Shown: positions 43,666 through 52,667 of the stretch, in pieces | Layout of the letters: the number at the start of each line of letters is the position of its first letter | Numbering within the stretch: position 1 is the stretch's first letter | DNA from: an uncultured Holophagaceae bacterium | GTDB taxonomy: Bacteria > Acidobacteriota > Holophagae > Holophagales > Holophagaceae | Assembly: GCA_903863195.1 (NCBI GenBank) | Contig: CAIPAY010000019.1 | Location: 1 to 55,214 of the forward strand | Direction: 5' to 3' | Length of the DNA stretch: 55,214 nucleotides | Made by a program: the position numbers and the translations under genes | The notes under the pieces: model-generated | Database searches by the model: none | Told to the model about the DNA's origin: nothing | What the model saw: the letters and a program-made list of their open reading frames with translations, nothing else

Positions 43666-45699
43666 CTACTTGAGTGCCTTCGCCGCCAGCTCCAGCACGT
43701 CGGTGGTGGCGACGCCCTCGTGGCCGGTCTCGCCCGCGGCGTTGTTCAGCATGACGTTGCAGAAGGGGCAGGCCACGGCGACGGTGCTGGTCTTCGTCTC
43801 CAGGGCCTGCTCGAAGCGCTCGTGGTTGACGCGCTTGCCGAGGTGCTCTTCCAGCCAGAAGCGTCCGCCGCCGGCGCCGCAGCACATGGTGGCCTCGCCG
43901 TGCTTCTCCATCTCCGTGAGCTTCACGCCGGGGATGGCATCCAGGATCGCGCGGGGCGCGGCCACCTGGCCGTTGTAGCGGCTGAGGTAGCAGGGGTCGT
44001 GGTAGGTGAGGTCCACGGCCACGGTCTGGTCGAGCTTGATCCGGCCCTCGGCCAGGAGCTGCGCCACCAGCTCGGTGCCGTGCACCACCTCGAAGCTGCC
44101 GCCGAAGTCCGGGTACTCGTTTTTCAGCGTGTTCAGGCAGTGCGGGCAGTTGGTGATGATCTTCTTGACGTCGTAGCCCTTGAGCAGCTCGACGTTGGTC
44201 TCCGTGGCCGTCTGGAAGAGGTACTCATTGCCCAGGCGCCGGGCGGACTCACAGGTGCAGCTCTCCTCGGTGCCCAGGATGGCGAAGGAGACGTTGGCGG
44301 CCTTGAGCAGCTTCACCAGGGACTGGGAGACCTTCTGGCCCGCGGCGTCGTAGCTGCCGGCACAGCCCACCCAGAACAGGTACTCGGCATCGGGCTTCTC
44401 GGCCAGGGTCGGCACGTCCAGGCCCTCGGCCCACTTGCCGCGGTCGGCCTGGGCCAGGTTCCAGGGGTTGCCCTGGCGCTCCATGCCCTTGAAGGCGATC
44501 TGGGCCTCGGCGGGGAAGTCACTCTCTTCGAGGGTGAGGTAGCGGCGCATCCCCACGAGCTTGTCCACGAAGCTGATCTGCAGCGGGCAGGCCCACTCGC
44601 AGTAGCCGCAGCTGGTGCAGGCCCAGATGGTGTCCCGGCTGATCCAGCCCTCGAGCTGCTCCTTGCTCCAGGGGGGCGCCTCGTCATCACGCTTCCAGTG
44701 GGCGCCCTCGGGCACGGGGCCGCCGATGAGTAGGCGGTCCTCGGGCACGCTCTGGTCCTGGCCCATCTGGGCGAGGGGCGTGGCCTTGAGGTAGTCGCGC
44801 AGGTCATTGCCGAAGTCCTTGGGCCGGAGCGGCTTCCCCGTGAGCGTCGTGGGGCAGTTCTCCAGGCAGCGGCCGCACTCCACACAGGTGTAGAAGTCGA
44901 GCATCTGCTTCCAGGTGAAGTCCTGGATCTTGTTGATGCCGAAGTGCTCGGCCTCCATGTCCATGGGCTTCAGGTTCTTGTTGGGCTGCAGCTCGCGGAA
45001 GTAGATGTTGAAGAGCGACGTGAAGACGTGGAAGTGCTTGGAGTAGGGCAGGAAGTTGGCGAAGAAGTAGAGCAGGCCCAGGTGCAGCCACCACATGCTC
45101 TTGTAGGTCACCAGCAGGGCGGTGCCACCCAGGGGACGCAGCAGGTTCGCCACGAAGAGGCTGGCCGGGGCCCACACCTTCCAGTTGGGGTTGTGCAGCC
45201 AGATGTAAGCGCCGTCGGCCAGCAGGTCCGTGATCATCAGGCCGCCGATGAGGCTCAGTGTGGCCCAGGCATCCCAGGAGTTCTCCAGGCGCCAGGGCTT
45301 GGCAGCCAGCCGACGGAAGGCTGCAAGGCCCAGACCCACGAGCACCAGCACCTCGAAGATGTCCTTGGTGAACTGGTAGCCCAGGCCGAACTGGCCCAGG
45401 GCCTCGGTCATGTGCCAGCCGAAGAGGCCTTCCAGCACCAGTCCGAGGCTGCGGAGGCCCAGCACGCAGAAGCCCCAGAAGATGAGGATGTGGTAGAAGC
45501 CCGCGTATTTGTCCCGGACCATGCGCTGCTGGCCCAGGGCCAGCACGATGACGCCCTTCAGGCGCTCCCAGGGCTGGTCTGTGCGGTTGTCGGGCAGGCC
45601 GGCCTTCATCGTGCCGATCCGCTGCCGGATGGTCCACACGAAGAAGCCGCCCGCGGCCAGGGTCAGGATCCAGAACAGCGCGATTTCCAGGGCCTTCAT
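43666..45699 (-). CDS. Membrane Fe-S oxidoreductase (ETF:quinone-type, HdrD-like)
   Basis: A 677-residue protein. The N-terminal half has about six transmembrane helices of a NarI-like cytochrome b domain (FYHILIFWGFCVLGLRSLGL, LHLGLLYFFANFLPYSKHFH). Two 4Fe-4S motifs follow, CVECGRCLENCP (about 270) and CTSCGYCEWACP (about 360). Then two CCG-type domains: the first has WVGCAGSYD, CTCESARR and NCPHC, in which the CCG cysteine pair is replaced by C-T-C; the second is intact, HDPCYLSRY, MCCGAGGGRFW, ACPFC. This architecture is the EtfAB-linked membrane oxidoreductase proposed to pass electrons from ETF to quinone in beta-oxidation. GGAG supports ATG 45699. No etfAB genes are in the window. Confidence 0.9.
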   Translation of the reverse strand: MKALEIALFWILTLAAGGFFVWTIRQRIGTMKAGLPDNRTDQPWERLKGVIVLALGQQRMVRDKYAGFYHILIFWGFCVLGLRSLGLVLEGLFGWHMTEALGQFGLGYQFTKDIFEVLVLVGLGLAAFRRLAAKPWRLENSWDAWATLSLIGGLMITDLLADGAYIWLHNPNWKVWAPASLFVANLLRPLGGTALLVTYKSMWWLHLGLLYFFANFLPYSKHFHVFTSLFNIYFRELQPNKNLKPMDMEAEHFGINKIQDFTWKQMLDFYTCVECGRCLENCPTTLTGKPLRPKDFGNDLRDYLKATPLAQMGQDQSVPEDRLLIGGPVPEGAHWKRDDEAPPWSKEQLEGWISRDTIWACTSCGYCEWACPLQISFVDKLVGMRRYLTLEESDFPAEAQIAFKGMERQGNPWNLAQADRGKWAEGLDVPTLAEKPDAEYLFWVGCAGSYDAAGQKVSQSLVKLLKAANVSFAILGTEESCTCESARRLGNEYLFQTATETNVELLKGYDVKKIITNCPHCLNTLKNEYPDFGGSFEVVHGTELVAQLLAEGRIKLDQTVAVDLTYHDPCYLSRYNGQVAAPRAILDAIPGVKLTEMEKHGEATMCCGAGGGRFWLEEHLGKRVNHERFEQALETKTSTVAVACPFCNVMLNNAAGETGHEGVATTDVLELAAKALK

Positions 45700-45841
45700 G
45701 GGGTCTCTCCTCGCAAGGACGGGTGGCAGTCAAGGTGGCAGAGGCCGCCTTGATCAATAACCCGGTTGTCAGGTATGGCAGGCTCGATGGCCCAGTGTAG
45801 CCTTCACCATGTGAAACTGAAGTCTCAACCTGGAGTAACCC

Positions 45842-46195
45842 TTGGCCCAAGTTCCCAGCCTGGTGTTCGAGTCCGCCGTCACCCGCCCCCTCTCCGTGGT
45901 GTTCCGCTCCGGCGGGCGCTGGGAGGGCCACGACTACCTGGTGGAGGTGGTGGCCGCCCGGGAGGGCCTCGACAGCTTCGACGTGGTAGTGGACTTCCGG
46001 GACCTGGAGGGGGCCCTGGACCGCAGCCTGGCCCCCCTCCAGGGGCAGCTGCTGTCGGACCTTGGCCTGGACGGCCCCCTGGCCCTGGCCCAACGGCTCC
46101 TGGCCGAGCTTGCCCCCTTCGCCCCCGCCCCGGCCCGGCTCAAGGAGGTCGCCCTCACAGACGGCCAGGGTCGGCGGCTGGCGGTCTTCGGCTGA
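45842..46195 (+). CDS. Degenerate 6-carboxytetrahydropterin-synthase-like (QueD/PTPS) protein
   Basis: A 117-residue protein from TTG 45842, with GGAG at 45832-45835. The string GRWEGHDYLVEVVAARE followed by DSFDVVVDFRDLEGALD aligns with the QueD/PTPS fold, as does the later LALAQRLLAELAP. Yet the usual first zinc His (AAHRL) is replaced by AVTRP, one of the paired His is lost (WEGHDY keeps H30 only), the DHxxLN motif is LQGQLLSD, and the catalytic Glu region reads VALTDGQG. It therefore cannot bind zinc in the normal way and is probably non-enzymatic or has a new role. The signal peptidase gene follows after 16 bp. Confidence 0.7.
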   Translation: MAQVPSLVFESAVTRPLSVVFRSGGRWEGHDYLVEVVAAREGLDSFDVVVDFRDLEGALDRSLAPLQGQLLSDLGLDGPLALAQRLLAELAPFAPAPARLKEVALTDGQGRRLAVFG

Positions 46196-46211
46196 GCCGG
46201 GACTTCGTCTC

Positions 46212-46652
46212 GTGCGCCCCTGGATCCCCCTCGCCGCCGTGGCCCTGGCTCTCGTGCCCCTGGGGGTGGTGCGACCGGTCCGCATCTCTGGCCACAGCAT
46301 GGAGCCCGCCCTGCTCGACGGGGCCCTGCACTGGTCCTGGCAGGCCTGGGTGAGCCCGGCCCCCCGCCGGGGCGAGGTCTGGCTTGTGGAGGGCCCCCAG
46401 GGACCCTCCGTGAAACGGATACTGGGACTACCGGGCGAGCTGGTGCGCTGGGAGGGCGGGGACCTGTGGGTCAACGACCGGCGCCTGGACGAGCCCTGGG
46501 TGGCCCATCCCGAGCGGAGCGGCGGAGGCCGGCAGGCCTGCGGGAGCGGGTATCTGGTCCTGGGCGACAACCGCCCAGCCAGCCAGGACGGACGGAGCTG
46601 GGGTCCCCTCCCCGCCGGGGCCATGCGGGGCCGGCTGCTGGGGAACCGCTGA
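46212..46652 (+). CDS. lepB: Signal peptidase I (short form)
   Basis: A 146-residue protein from GTG 46212 (VRPWIPLAAVALALVPLGVV, the single N-terminal transmembrane helix). The catalytic Ser is in ISGHSMEPALLDGA, the general-base Lys in SVKRILGLPGELV, and the conserved GYLVLGDNRPASQDGRSWG box is near the C-terminus. It is short compared with E. coli LepB (324), like Gram-positive SipS-type enzymes. It removes signal peptides from exported proteins at the membrane. It lies 16 bp after the PTPS-like gene and 45 bp before clpS on the same strand. Confidence 0.92.
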   Translation: MRPWIPLAAVALALVPLGVVRPVRISGHSMEPALLDGALHWSWQAWVSPAPRRGEVWLVEGPQGPSVKRILGLPGELVRWEGGDLWVNDRRLDEPWVAHPERSGGGRQACGSGYLVLGDNRPASQDGRSWGPLPAGAMRGRLLGNR

Positions 46653-46697
46653 CCGGCGCCGGGTGCAGGGGCTATCCTGAATCCGGAGGCGCCGTTC

Positions 46698-47009
46698 ATG
46701 GCCACCAAGCGACAAGGCCAGGTCCTCACCCGCGAACGCACCAAGCTGCGGGAACCGGGTCTGTGGAAGGTCCTGCTCCACAACGACGACTACACCACCC
46801 AGGAGTTCGTGGTCTGGCTGCTGACGACGATCTTTCGCAAGCCGGAGCCCGAGGCCATCGCCATCATGCTGGCGGTCCACCGGGCTGGAGTGGGCGTGGC
46901 CGGGCGCTACACCCGGGATGTGGCGGAGACCCGCGCCGAGCGCGGCCGGCAGCTGGCCGAGCGCGATGGCTTTCCCCTCCTGCTGACTGTGGAGCCCGAC
47001 GATGCCTAA
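46698..47009 (+). CDS. clpS: ClpS N-recognin adaptor
   Basis: A 103-residue adaptor. Key ClpS features are VLLHNDDYTTQEFVVWLL, with the N-degron pocket residues of NDDYT, then IMLAVHRAGVGVAGRYTRDVAET with the conserved pocket His, and the end [12 protein letters not shown]. It captures proteins with N-terminal Leu, Phe, Tyr or Trp and delivers them to ClpAP. GGAGG lies upstream of ATG 46698. It overlaps clpA by 8 bp. Confidence 0.97.
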   Translation: MATKRQGQVLTRERTKLREPGLWKVLLHNDDYTTQEFVVWLLTTIFRKPEPEAIAIMLAVHRAGVGVAGRYTRDVAETRAERGRQLAERDGFPLLLTVEPDDA

Positions 47010-49248
47010 GACCCCCCAGCTCAGCCAAGACCTGAACCAGGGCTTCCAGCGCGCCTTTGACCTGGCCAAGGCCCGCCGCCACGAGGACGTGAGCCTGGAG
47101 CACCTGCTGCTAGCCCTGCTGGACGATGTCCACGCCGCCCAAACCCTGCGGGGCTGCGGGGTTAAGCTGAGCGCCCTGCGGGTGGACCTCGAGGCGGCGC
47201 TGGCGAAGAACTTCGAGCCGGTGCCCGGCGAGGAAGCGCTGCAGCCGCACAGCACTTTGGGCTTCGTGCGGGTGGTGGAGCGGACCCTGGTCCAGGCCTT
47301 CAGCGCGGGCCGGAAGACTGTCCAGGGTGGCGAGCTGCTCCCGGCCTTCCTCGAGGAGGAATCCAGCCCGGCCCGGTTCCTGCTGGAGAAGCACGGTGTG
47401 CAGCGCCTGCCGCTGCTCAAGGTCCTGAGCCATCGACCCGCCGCCAAGACGCCGGCCCCCCAGGCCGAACCGATGGAGGAAGAAGCCGAGGGCGGCTCCG
47501 TGGCCCCGGATCCCCTGGAGGCCTACGCCACGGACCTGGTGGCCCGGGCCGCTGCCGGGCGCCTGGACCCCCTGGTGGGCCGGGACGCCGAGATCACCCG
47601 CATGGCCCAGGTGCTGTGCCGCCGCCGCAAGAACAACCCCCTGCTGGTGGGCGAGCCCGGCGTGGGCAAGACCGCCATCGTGGAGGGCCTGGCCCGCCGC
47701 ATCCATGAGGGCACTGTGCCCGAGCCCCTGCAGACCGCGCGGATCTTCGCCCTGGACCTGGGCGCGCTGCTGGCCGGCAGCCGCTACCGGGGCGACTTCG
47801 AAGAGCGCCTCAAGGCTGTGCTCAAGGCCCTCGGCGACACCCCGGGCGCCATCCTCTTCGTGGACGAGCTGCACACCCTGGTGGGCGCGGGCGCCACCAG
47901 CGGGGGCGCCATGGACGCAGCCAACCTGCTGAAGCCGGCCCTGGCCTCGGGGGAGCTGCGCTGCATCGGCGCCACCACCTTCCAGGATCTCAAGGGCTCC
48001 CTGGACAAGGACCGGGCCCTCTCCCGGCGCTTCCAGGTGGTGGAGATCAGCGAGCCCAGCCCCGCAGACGCCCTGGGCGTGCTGCAGGGCCTCAAGGCCG
48101 CCTATGAGAGCCACCATGGCGTGAAGTATGCCGCGGCGGCCCTGGAGGCCGCAGTGCGGCTGGCGGCCAAGCACCTGACCGACCGCCGGCTGCCAGACAG
48201 CGCCCTGGACGTGGTGGACGAGGCCGGCGCCGCCCAGAAGCTGCTGCCGAAGAAGGCCCGGGTTCGCCAGATCGGCGCCGCAGAGATCGAGGCCGTGGTG
48301 GCCCGCATGGCCCGGGTGCCCGTGGCCTCAGTCAGCGCCGACGACCGCGAGGCCCTGGCGGGCCTCGAGACCGCGCTGCGGGCCCAGATCTTCGGCCAGG
48401 ACCCGGCCTGCGAGGCGGTGGCAAGCGCCATCAAGCTGGCGCGGTCGGGCCTGCGGGATCCCCTGAAGCCCATGGGCTGCTTCCTGTTCGCGGGACCCAC
48501 CGGTGTGGGCAAGACGGAGCTGGCCAAGCAGCTGGCCAAGGCCCTGGGCATCGCCTTCCTGCGCTTCGACATGAGCGAGTATCAGGAGAAGCACGCGGTG
48601 GCCCGCCTCATCGGCGCCCCGCCGGGCTACGTGGGCTACGAAGAGGGCGGTCTGCTCACGGACGCCGTGCGCAAGCAGCCCCACGCGGTGCTGCTGCTCG
48701 ACGAGCTGGAGAAGGCCCACCCGGACCTCTTCGGCGTGCTGCTGCAGGTCATGGACCACGCCGCCCTGACGGACAGCCACGGCCGCAGCGCCGACTTCCG
48801 GCACACGGTGCTGGTGATGACGACCAACGTGGGCGCCCGGGAGCTGTCGGCCCGGCAGGTGGGCTTCGCCGAGGCCGGGGCGCACCGGTCCGCCACCGGG
48901 ACCCTGGAGAAGGCCTTCAGCCCCGAGTTCCGCAACCGCCTCGACGCCATCCTCCAGTTCGCGTCGCTGGGCCGGGCCGAGATGGAGCGCGTGGCCGACA
49001 AGCACCTCCGGGAGCTGGAGACCCAGCTGCAGGAGAAGGGCGTGATCCTGACCTGCGCCCCGGCGGCCCGGGCCTGGCTGGCGGCCAAGGGCTACGACCC
49101 GGCCTTCGGCGCCCGGCCCATGGCCCGGCTCATCGAGCGCGAGCTCCGCCGGCCCCTGGCTGAGGCCATCCTCTTCGGCCCCCTGGCCAAGGGTGGCAAG
49201 GCCAAGGTGGGCCTCAAGGACGGCCGGCTGTGCCTGTCTTTCGGCTGA
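47002..49248 (+). CDS. clpA: ClpA ATP-dependent protease ATP-binding subunit
   Basis: A 748-residue double-AAA+ unfoldase. The N-domain (about 1-145) is ClpS-binding ([27 protein letters not shown], split here to first part only: [12 protein letters not shown]). The first Walker A is GEPGVGKTA (about 216) with [12 protein letters not shown]; the second is GPTGVGKTE (about 500) with [15 protein letters not shown]. No middle coiled-coil as in ClpB/C. The ClpP-docking tripeptide is VGF ([10 protein letters not shown]) at the position of IGL/IGF in E. coli. Length agrees with E. coli ClpA (758). clpP is not in the window. It overlaps clpS by 8 bp and aat by 19 bp. Confidence 0.97.
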   Translation: MPKTPQLSQDLNQGFQRAFDLAKARRHEDVSLEHLLLALLDDVHAAQTLRGCGVKLSALRVDLEAALAKNFEPVPGEEALQPHSTLGFVRVVERTLVQAFSAGRKTVQGGELLPAFLEEESSPARFLLEKHGVQRLPLLKVLSHRPAAKTPAPQAEPMEEEAEGGSVAPDPLEAYATDLVARAAAGRLDPLVGRDAEITRMAQVLCRRRKNNPLLVGEPGVGKTAIVEGLARRIHEGTVPEPLQTARIFALDLGALLAGSRYRGDFEERLKAVLKALGDTPGAILFVDELHTLVGAGATSGGAMDAANLLKPALASGELRCIGATTFQDLKGSLDKDRALSRRFQVVEISEPSPADALGVLQGLKAAYESHHGVKYAAAALEAAVRLAAKHLTDRRLPDSALDVVDEAGAAQKLLPKKARVRQIGAAEIEAVVARMARVPVASVSADDREALAGLETALRAQIFGQDPACEAVASAIKLARSGLRDPLKPMGCFLFAGPTGVGKTELAKQLAKALGIAFLRFDMSEYQEKHAVARLIGAPPGYVGYEEGGLLTDAVRKQPHAVLLLDELEKAHPDLFGVLLQVMDHAALTDSHGRSADFRHTVLVMTTNVGARELSARQVGFAEAGAHRSATGTLEKAFSPEFRNRLDAILQFASLGRAEMERVADKHLRELETQLQEKGVILTCAPAARAWLAAKGYDPAFGARPMARLIERELRRPLAEAILFGPLAKGGKAKVGLKDGRLCLSFG

Positions 49249-49901
49249 CGGACCGCCTGGTCTTCCCGGACCCGGAGCTGGCCGAAGACGGCCTCCTGGC
49301 CATCGGCGGGGACCTCTCGGTGCCCCGGCTCCTGCAGGCCTATCGCAGCGGCATCTTCCCTTGGTTCGGTGAGGAGGATCCGCTGCTCTGGTGGTCCCCG
49401 CCAGAGCGGGCCCTGCTGCGGCCCGGCCACCTGCACCTCTCCGCCCGCACCCGCCGGAGCCTGCGGCACCAGCCCTTCGAGACCCGCTTCGACACGGCCT
49501 TCGAGGCGGTGATCGGGCACTGCTCCCAGGTGCCCCGCCCCGGCCAGGACGGCACCTGGATCACGGCGGAGATGCGGGAGGCCTACCTGGCCCTGCACCG
49601 CGCGGGCCATGCCCACAGCGTCGAAGCGTGGCGGGATGGCCAGCTGCGGGGCGGTCTCTACGGAGTGTCCCTGGGTGGCGCCTTCTTCGGCGAGAGCATG
49701 TTCAGCCTGGAGCCCGAGGCCAGCCGCGCGGCGCTGGCGGCCCTGGATGCGCGGCTGACCGGCTGGGGGTTCACCCTGCTCGATGGGCAGCTGCCCCACG
49801 GGGGCCTGCGTGGCTACGGCTTCCGGGTGGTGCCCCGGCGCCTCTTCTTGGTGGAGCTCCAGGAAGCGCTCCAGGCTGAGGAACGCGTTGGCTACTGGTG
49901 A
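49230..49901 (+). CDS. aat: Leucyl/phenylalanyl-tRNA-protein transferase
   Basis: A 223-residue enzyme of the N-end rule pathway, starting at GTG 49230 inside the clpA end (19-bp overlap). Family strings are GIFPWFGEEDPLLWWSPPER, GGAFFGESMFSLEPEASR and LLDGQLPHGGLRGYGF. It moves Leu or Phe from charged tRNA to protein N-termini beginning Lys or Arg, creating the degron read by ClpS. Length is close to E. coli Aat (234). The three overlapping genes clpS-clpA-aat thus encode tagging, recognition and unfolding together. Confidence 0.95.
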   Translation: MPVFRLTDRLVFPDPELAEDGLLAIGGDLSVPRLLQAYRSGIFPWFGEEDPLLWWSPPERALLRPGHLHLSARTRRSLRHQPFETRFDTAFEAVIGHCSQVPRPGQDGTWITAEMREAYLALHRAGHAHSVEAWRDGQLRGGLYGVSLGGAFFGESMFSLEPEASRAALAALDARLTGWGFTLLDGQLPHGGLRGYGFRVVPRRLFLVELQEALQAEERVGYW

Positions 49902-49910
49902 AAAGATAGC

Positions 49911-49939
49911 CTTTCGCTTAGCCAGTCCAGGGCTATTAT
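49911..49939 (+). promoter_or_regulatory. Candidate promoter for glycogen genes
   Basis: TATTAT (49934-49939) is a 5/6 match to the -10 consensus, 24 bp before the glgC ATG. The -35 partner is poor, CTTTCG at 49911-49916 with 17-bp spacing. The 61-bp gap after aat is AT-rich relative to its surroundings (GTGAAAAGATAG), which also favours a promoter here. Confidence 0.4.
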
Positions 49940-49962
49940 TCCCTTAAGGCCAAAGGACTCCC

Positions 49963-51228
49963 ATGTTGACGATCTCTGAATCGCGAGTCTCACCAAGGCA
50001 CACCATCGCGCTCGTGATGGCTGGAGGGCGCGGCAAGCGCCTGATGGATCTGACCGATCACTATGCCAAGCCCGGTCTCGACTTCGGCGGCAAGTACCGC
50101 ATCATCGACTTCACTCTCTCCAACTGTGTGAACTCGGGCTTCCGCAAGATCATGGTGCTCACGCAGTACAACTCGCACCGCCTGCTGGAGCACCTGCAGT
50201 TCGGCTGGACCTTCCTGCCGGGCAAGCTCAACGAGTACGTGCACGTGCTGCCGGCCCAGCAGAGCTTCGACAAGGACGCCTGGTACAGCGGCACGGCGGA
50301 CGCGGTCTACCAGAACCTCGACAGCATCCAGGCGGCGGATCCCAAGACGGTGCTCATCCTCGCGGGCGACCACATCTACCGCATGGACTACAAGGTGTTC
50401 CTCAAGGACCACCTCGACAACCAGGCGGACATGACCATCGCCTGCCTCGAAGTGCCCCGCGACGCGGCGCGCGGCTTCGGCATCGCGCACGTCGATGAGA
50501 ACGACCGCATCGTATCCTTCGTCGAGAAGCCTGCGGATCCCCCGGCCATTCCCGGCAAGCCCGACAGGGCCTTCGCATCCATGGGCATCTACATGTTCGA
50601 CGCGAAGTTCCTCGCCCGCGAGCTGATCAAGGACGCCGAGGATCCGAACTCCGGCCATGACTTCGGCAAGGACATCATCCCCCGCATCGTCAGCGGGGCC
50701 CGGGTCTTTGCGCACCGCTTCGAGCGCAGCTGCATCCCCAATCCCGGCCATCCCGAACCCTACTGGAAGGACGTGGGCAGCGTAGACTCTTACTGGGAGG
50801 CCAACATGGACCTCACCAGCGTGCTGCCGGCCCTGAATCTCTACGATGCGAACTGGCCCATCACCACGCACCAGGAGCAGTTGCCCCCCGCGAAGTTCGT
50901 CCACGCGGGCGAGATGCGCAACGGGGTGGCCCTCTCCAGTCTGGTCTCCGGCGCCTGTGTCATCTCCGGCGCCCACGTGCACCACTCGCTGCTCTCGAGC
51001 CGCGTCTCGGTCCACTCCCACGCGCGTCTGGACGGGGCCATGATCCTCCCCGACTGCGACATCGGCCGCCACGCCCGCCTACGCCGCTGCATCGTGGCCC
51101 GGGCCTGCAAGATCCCCGCCGGCATGGTCGTTGGAGAGGATCCGGAAGAGGATGCCCGCCGCTTCTACCGCACCGAAGCTGGTGTGACCCTCATCTCCCA
51201 GCGCATGCTGAACCAGCTGGAGCCCTAG
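49963..51228 (+). CDS. glgC: Glucose-1-phosphate adenylyltransferase
   Basis: A 421-residue ADP-glucose pyrophosphorylase. The nucleotide loop is VMAGGRGKRLMDLTDHYAK with KP of AKPGLDFGGKYRIIDF, followed by SNCVNSGFRKIMVLTQYNSH, WYSGTADAVYQNL and ILAGDHIYRMDY. FVEKPADPPAIPGKP and ASMGIYMFDA are also typical. A C-terminal beta-helix domain follows about residue 300 (HAGEMRNGVALSSLVSGACV). It makes ADP-glucose, the committed donor for glycogen. AGGA precedes ATG 49963. It heads the glgC-glgA-pgi run, 3 bp before glgA. Confidence 0.97.
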   Translation: MLTISESRVSPRHTIALVMAGGRGKRLMDLTDHYAKPGLDFGGKYRIIDFTLSNCVNSGFRKIMVLTQYNSHRLLEHLQFGWTFLPGKLNEYVHVLPAQQSFDKDAWYSGTADAVYQNLDSIQAADPKTVLILAGDHIYRMDYKVFLKDHLDNQADMTIACLEVPRDAARGFGIAHVDENDRIVSFVEKPADPPAIPGKPDRAFASMGIYMFDAKFLARELIKDAEDPNSGHDFGKDIIPRIVSGARVFAHRFERSCIPNPGHPEPYWKDVGSVDSYWEANMDLTSVLPALNLYDANWPITTHQEQLPPAKFVHAGEMRNGVALSSLVSGACVISGAHVHHSLLSSRVSVHSHARLDGAMILPDCDIGRHARLRRCIVARACKIPAGMVVGEDPEEDARRFYRTEAGVTLISQRMLNQLEP

Positions 51229-51231
51229 GTT

Positions 51232-52665
51232 TTGAAGGTTCTTTTCGTCGCATCCGAGCTGTTCCCCTACGTCAAGACCGGTGGTCTGGGCGATGTGATG
51301 GCCGCCCTCCCCCGGGCCATGCGTGGCCTCGGCATCGATGCCCGGCTCCTGATCCCCGCCTACCCGGCCATCCTTGCAGCGGTCGAAGTGCAGGGCGTGG
51401 CCGCCTCGTTCCCGGACCTCCTGGGAGGCGGCCCCGCCCGCATCCTCCAGGCCGAGGCCCCGGGCCTGCCCCTCTACCTGCTGGAGCAGCCCGCCTTCTA
51501 CGCCCGGCCCGGCGGTCCCTACGGCTACCCCGACGACCTCGCCCAGCGCTTCGCCGCCCTGGCCTGGGCCGGCGCCCACCTGGGCCGGGTCGGCGCCACC
51601 GATGGCTGGCGCCCGGGCGTGCTGCACGGCCATGACTGGCACACGGGGCTGATGCCCGCCTATGTGGCCTATGGCGACGGCCCCCGGCCGGCAACAGTGA
51701 TGACCATCCACAACATCGCCTTCCAGGGCCGGTTTCCCGCGAAGATGCTCGACAGCCTGTGGCTGCCGCCCCGCGCCTTCACGCCCGAGGGAGTCGAGTT
51801 CCACCGGGACATCTGCTTCCTCAAGGCTGGGCTGCAGCTCGCGGACCGCATCAGCACGGTCAGCCCCACCTACTCCCATGAGATCCAGGTGGCGGGCGGC
51901 CATGGCCTGGAGGGCCTGCTGTCCCATCGGCGGGGCGACCTCTGGGGCATCATCAACGGTGTGGACCGCACGGTCTGGAACCCCGCCCGGGATCAGAACC
52001 TGGTGAGCCGCTACGATGTGCGCCACCCGGGCCGCCGCCAGCCGAACCGGCCAGACTTCCAGCGCCGCCTGGGCCTGGATGAAGATCCAACCGCGCCCCT
52101 CTTCACCTCCATCAGCCGCCTGGATCCGCTCAAGGGCCTCGACCTGGTGCTGGAGAACGTGGACCACCTGGTGGCCCGGGGCGCGCAGCTGGCAGTCATC
52201 GGCACCGGCGATCCCCACGCGGAAGGCGCCTTCGTCCAGGCCGCCCAGCGCCACCCGGGCCGCGTGGGCGTGTTCCTGAGCTACGACGAGGCCCTGGCCC
52301 ACCGCGCCTTCGCCGCCTCGGACGTGATCCTGGTGCCCTCGCGCCAGGAGCCCTGCGGCCTCACCCAGCTCTATGCCCAGACCTACGGCGCCCTGCCCCT
52401 GGTGCGGCGCACGGGCGGGCTGGCCGACACTGTGGTCGGGCTCACCCCCGAGACCCGGGCCGCGCGCACGGCCACTGGCTTCGTGTTCGATCGGGCCAAC
52501 GGCTGGGCCCTGGGCGAGGCCCTCAATGCCGCCATCGACCTCTTCCAGGATCCCCAGGCCTGGCGGCTCCTGCAGCGTCGGGGCATGACCACCGACTTCA
52601 GCTGGGAGGGCCCCGCCCGGGCTTACCTGGACCTCTACGCCACCATCGCACCGAAGGGAGACTGA
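51232..52665 (+). CDS. glgA: Glycogen synthase (ADP-glucose)
   Basis: A 477-residue GT5 glycosyltransferase starting at TTG 51232 (MKVLFVASELFPYVKTGGLG). KTGGLGDV (15-22) binds ADP-glucose. Other family strings are LHGHDWHTGLMPAYV, MTIHNIAFQGRFPAK, WGIINGVDRTVWNPARD, SRLDPLKGLDLVLE and VPSRQEPCGLTQLYAQ with the catalytic Glu. Length matches E. coli GlgA (477). It extends alpha-1,4-glucan from ADP-glucose made by GlgC, whose gene ends 3 bp upstream. pgi follows by 2 bp. Confidence 0.97.
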   Translation: MKVLFVASELFPYVKTGGLGDVMAALPRAMRGLGIDARLLIPAYPAILAAVEVQGVAASFPDLLGGGPARILQAEAPGLPLYLLEQPAFYARPGGPYGYPDDLAQRFAALAWAGAHLGRVGATDGWRPGVLHGHDWHTGLMPAYVAYGDGPRPATVMTIHNIAFQGRFPAKMLDSLWLPPRAFTPEGVEFHRDICFLKAGLQLADRISTVSPTYSHEIQVAGGHGLEGLLSHRRGDLWGIINGVDRTVWNPARDQNLVSRYDVRHPGRRQPNRPDFQRRLGLDEDPTAPLFTSISRLDPLKGLDLVLENVDHLVARGAQLAVIGTGDPHAEGAFVQAAQRHPGRVGVFLSYDEALAHRAFAASDVILVPSRQEPCGLTQLYAQTYGALPLVRRTGGLADTVVGLTPETRAARTATGFVFDRANGWALGEALNAAIDLFQDPQAWRLLQRRGMTTDFSWEGPARAYLDLYATIAPKGD

Positions 52666-52667
52666 GC

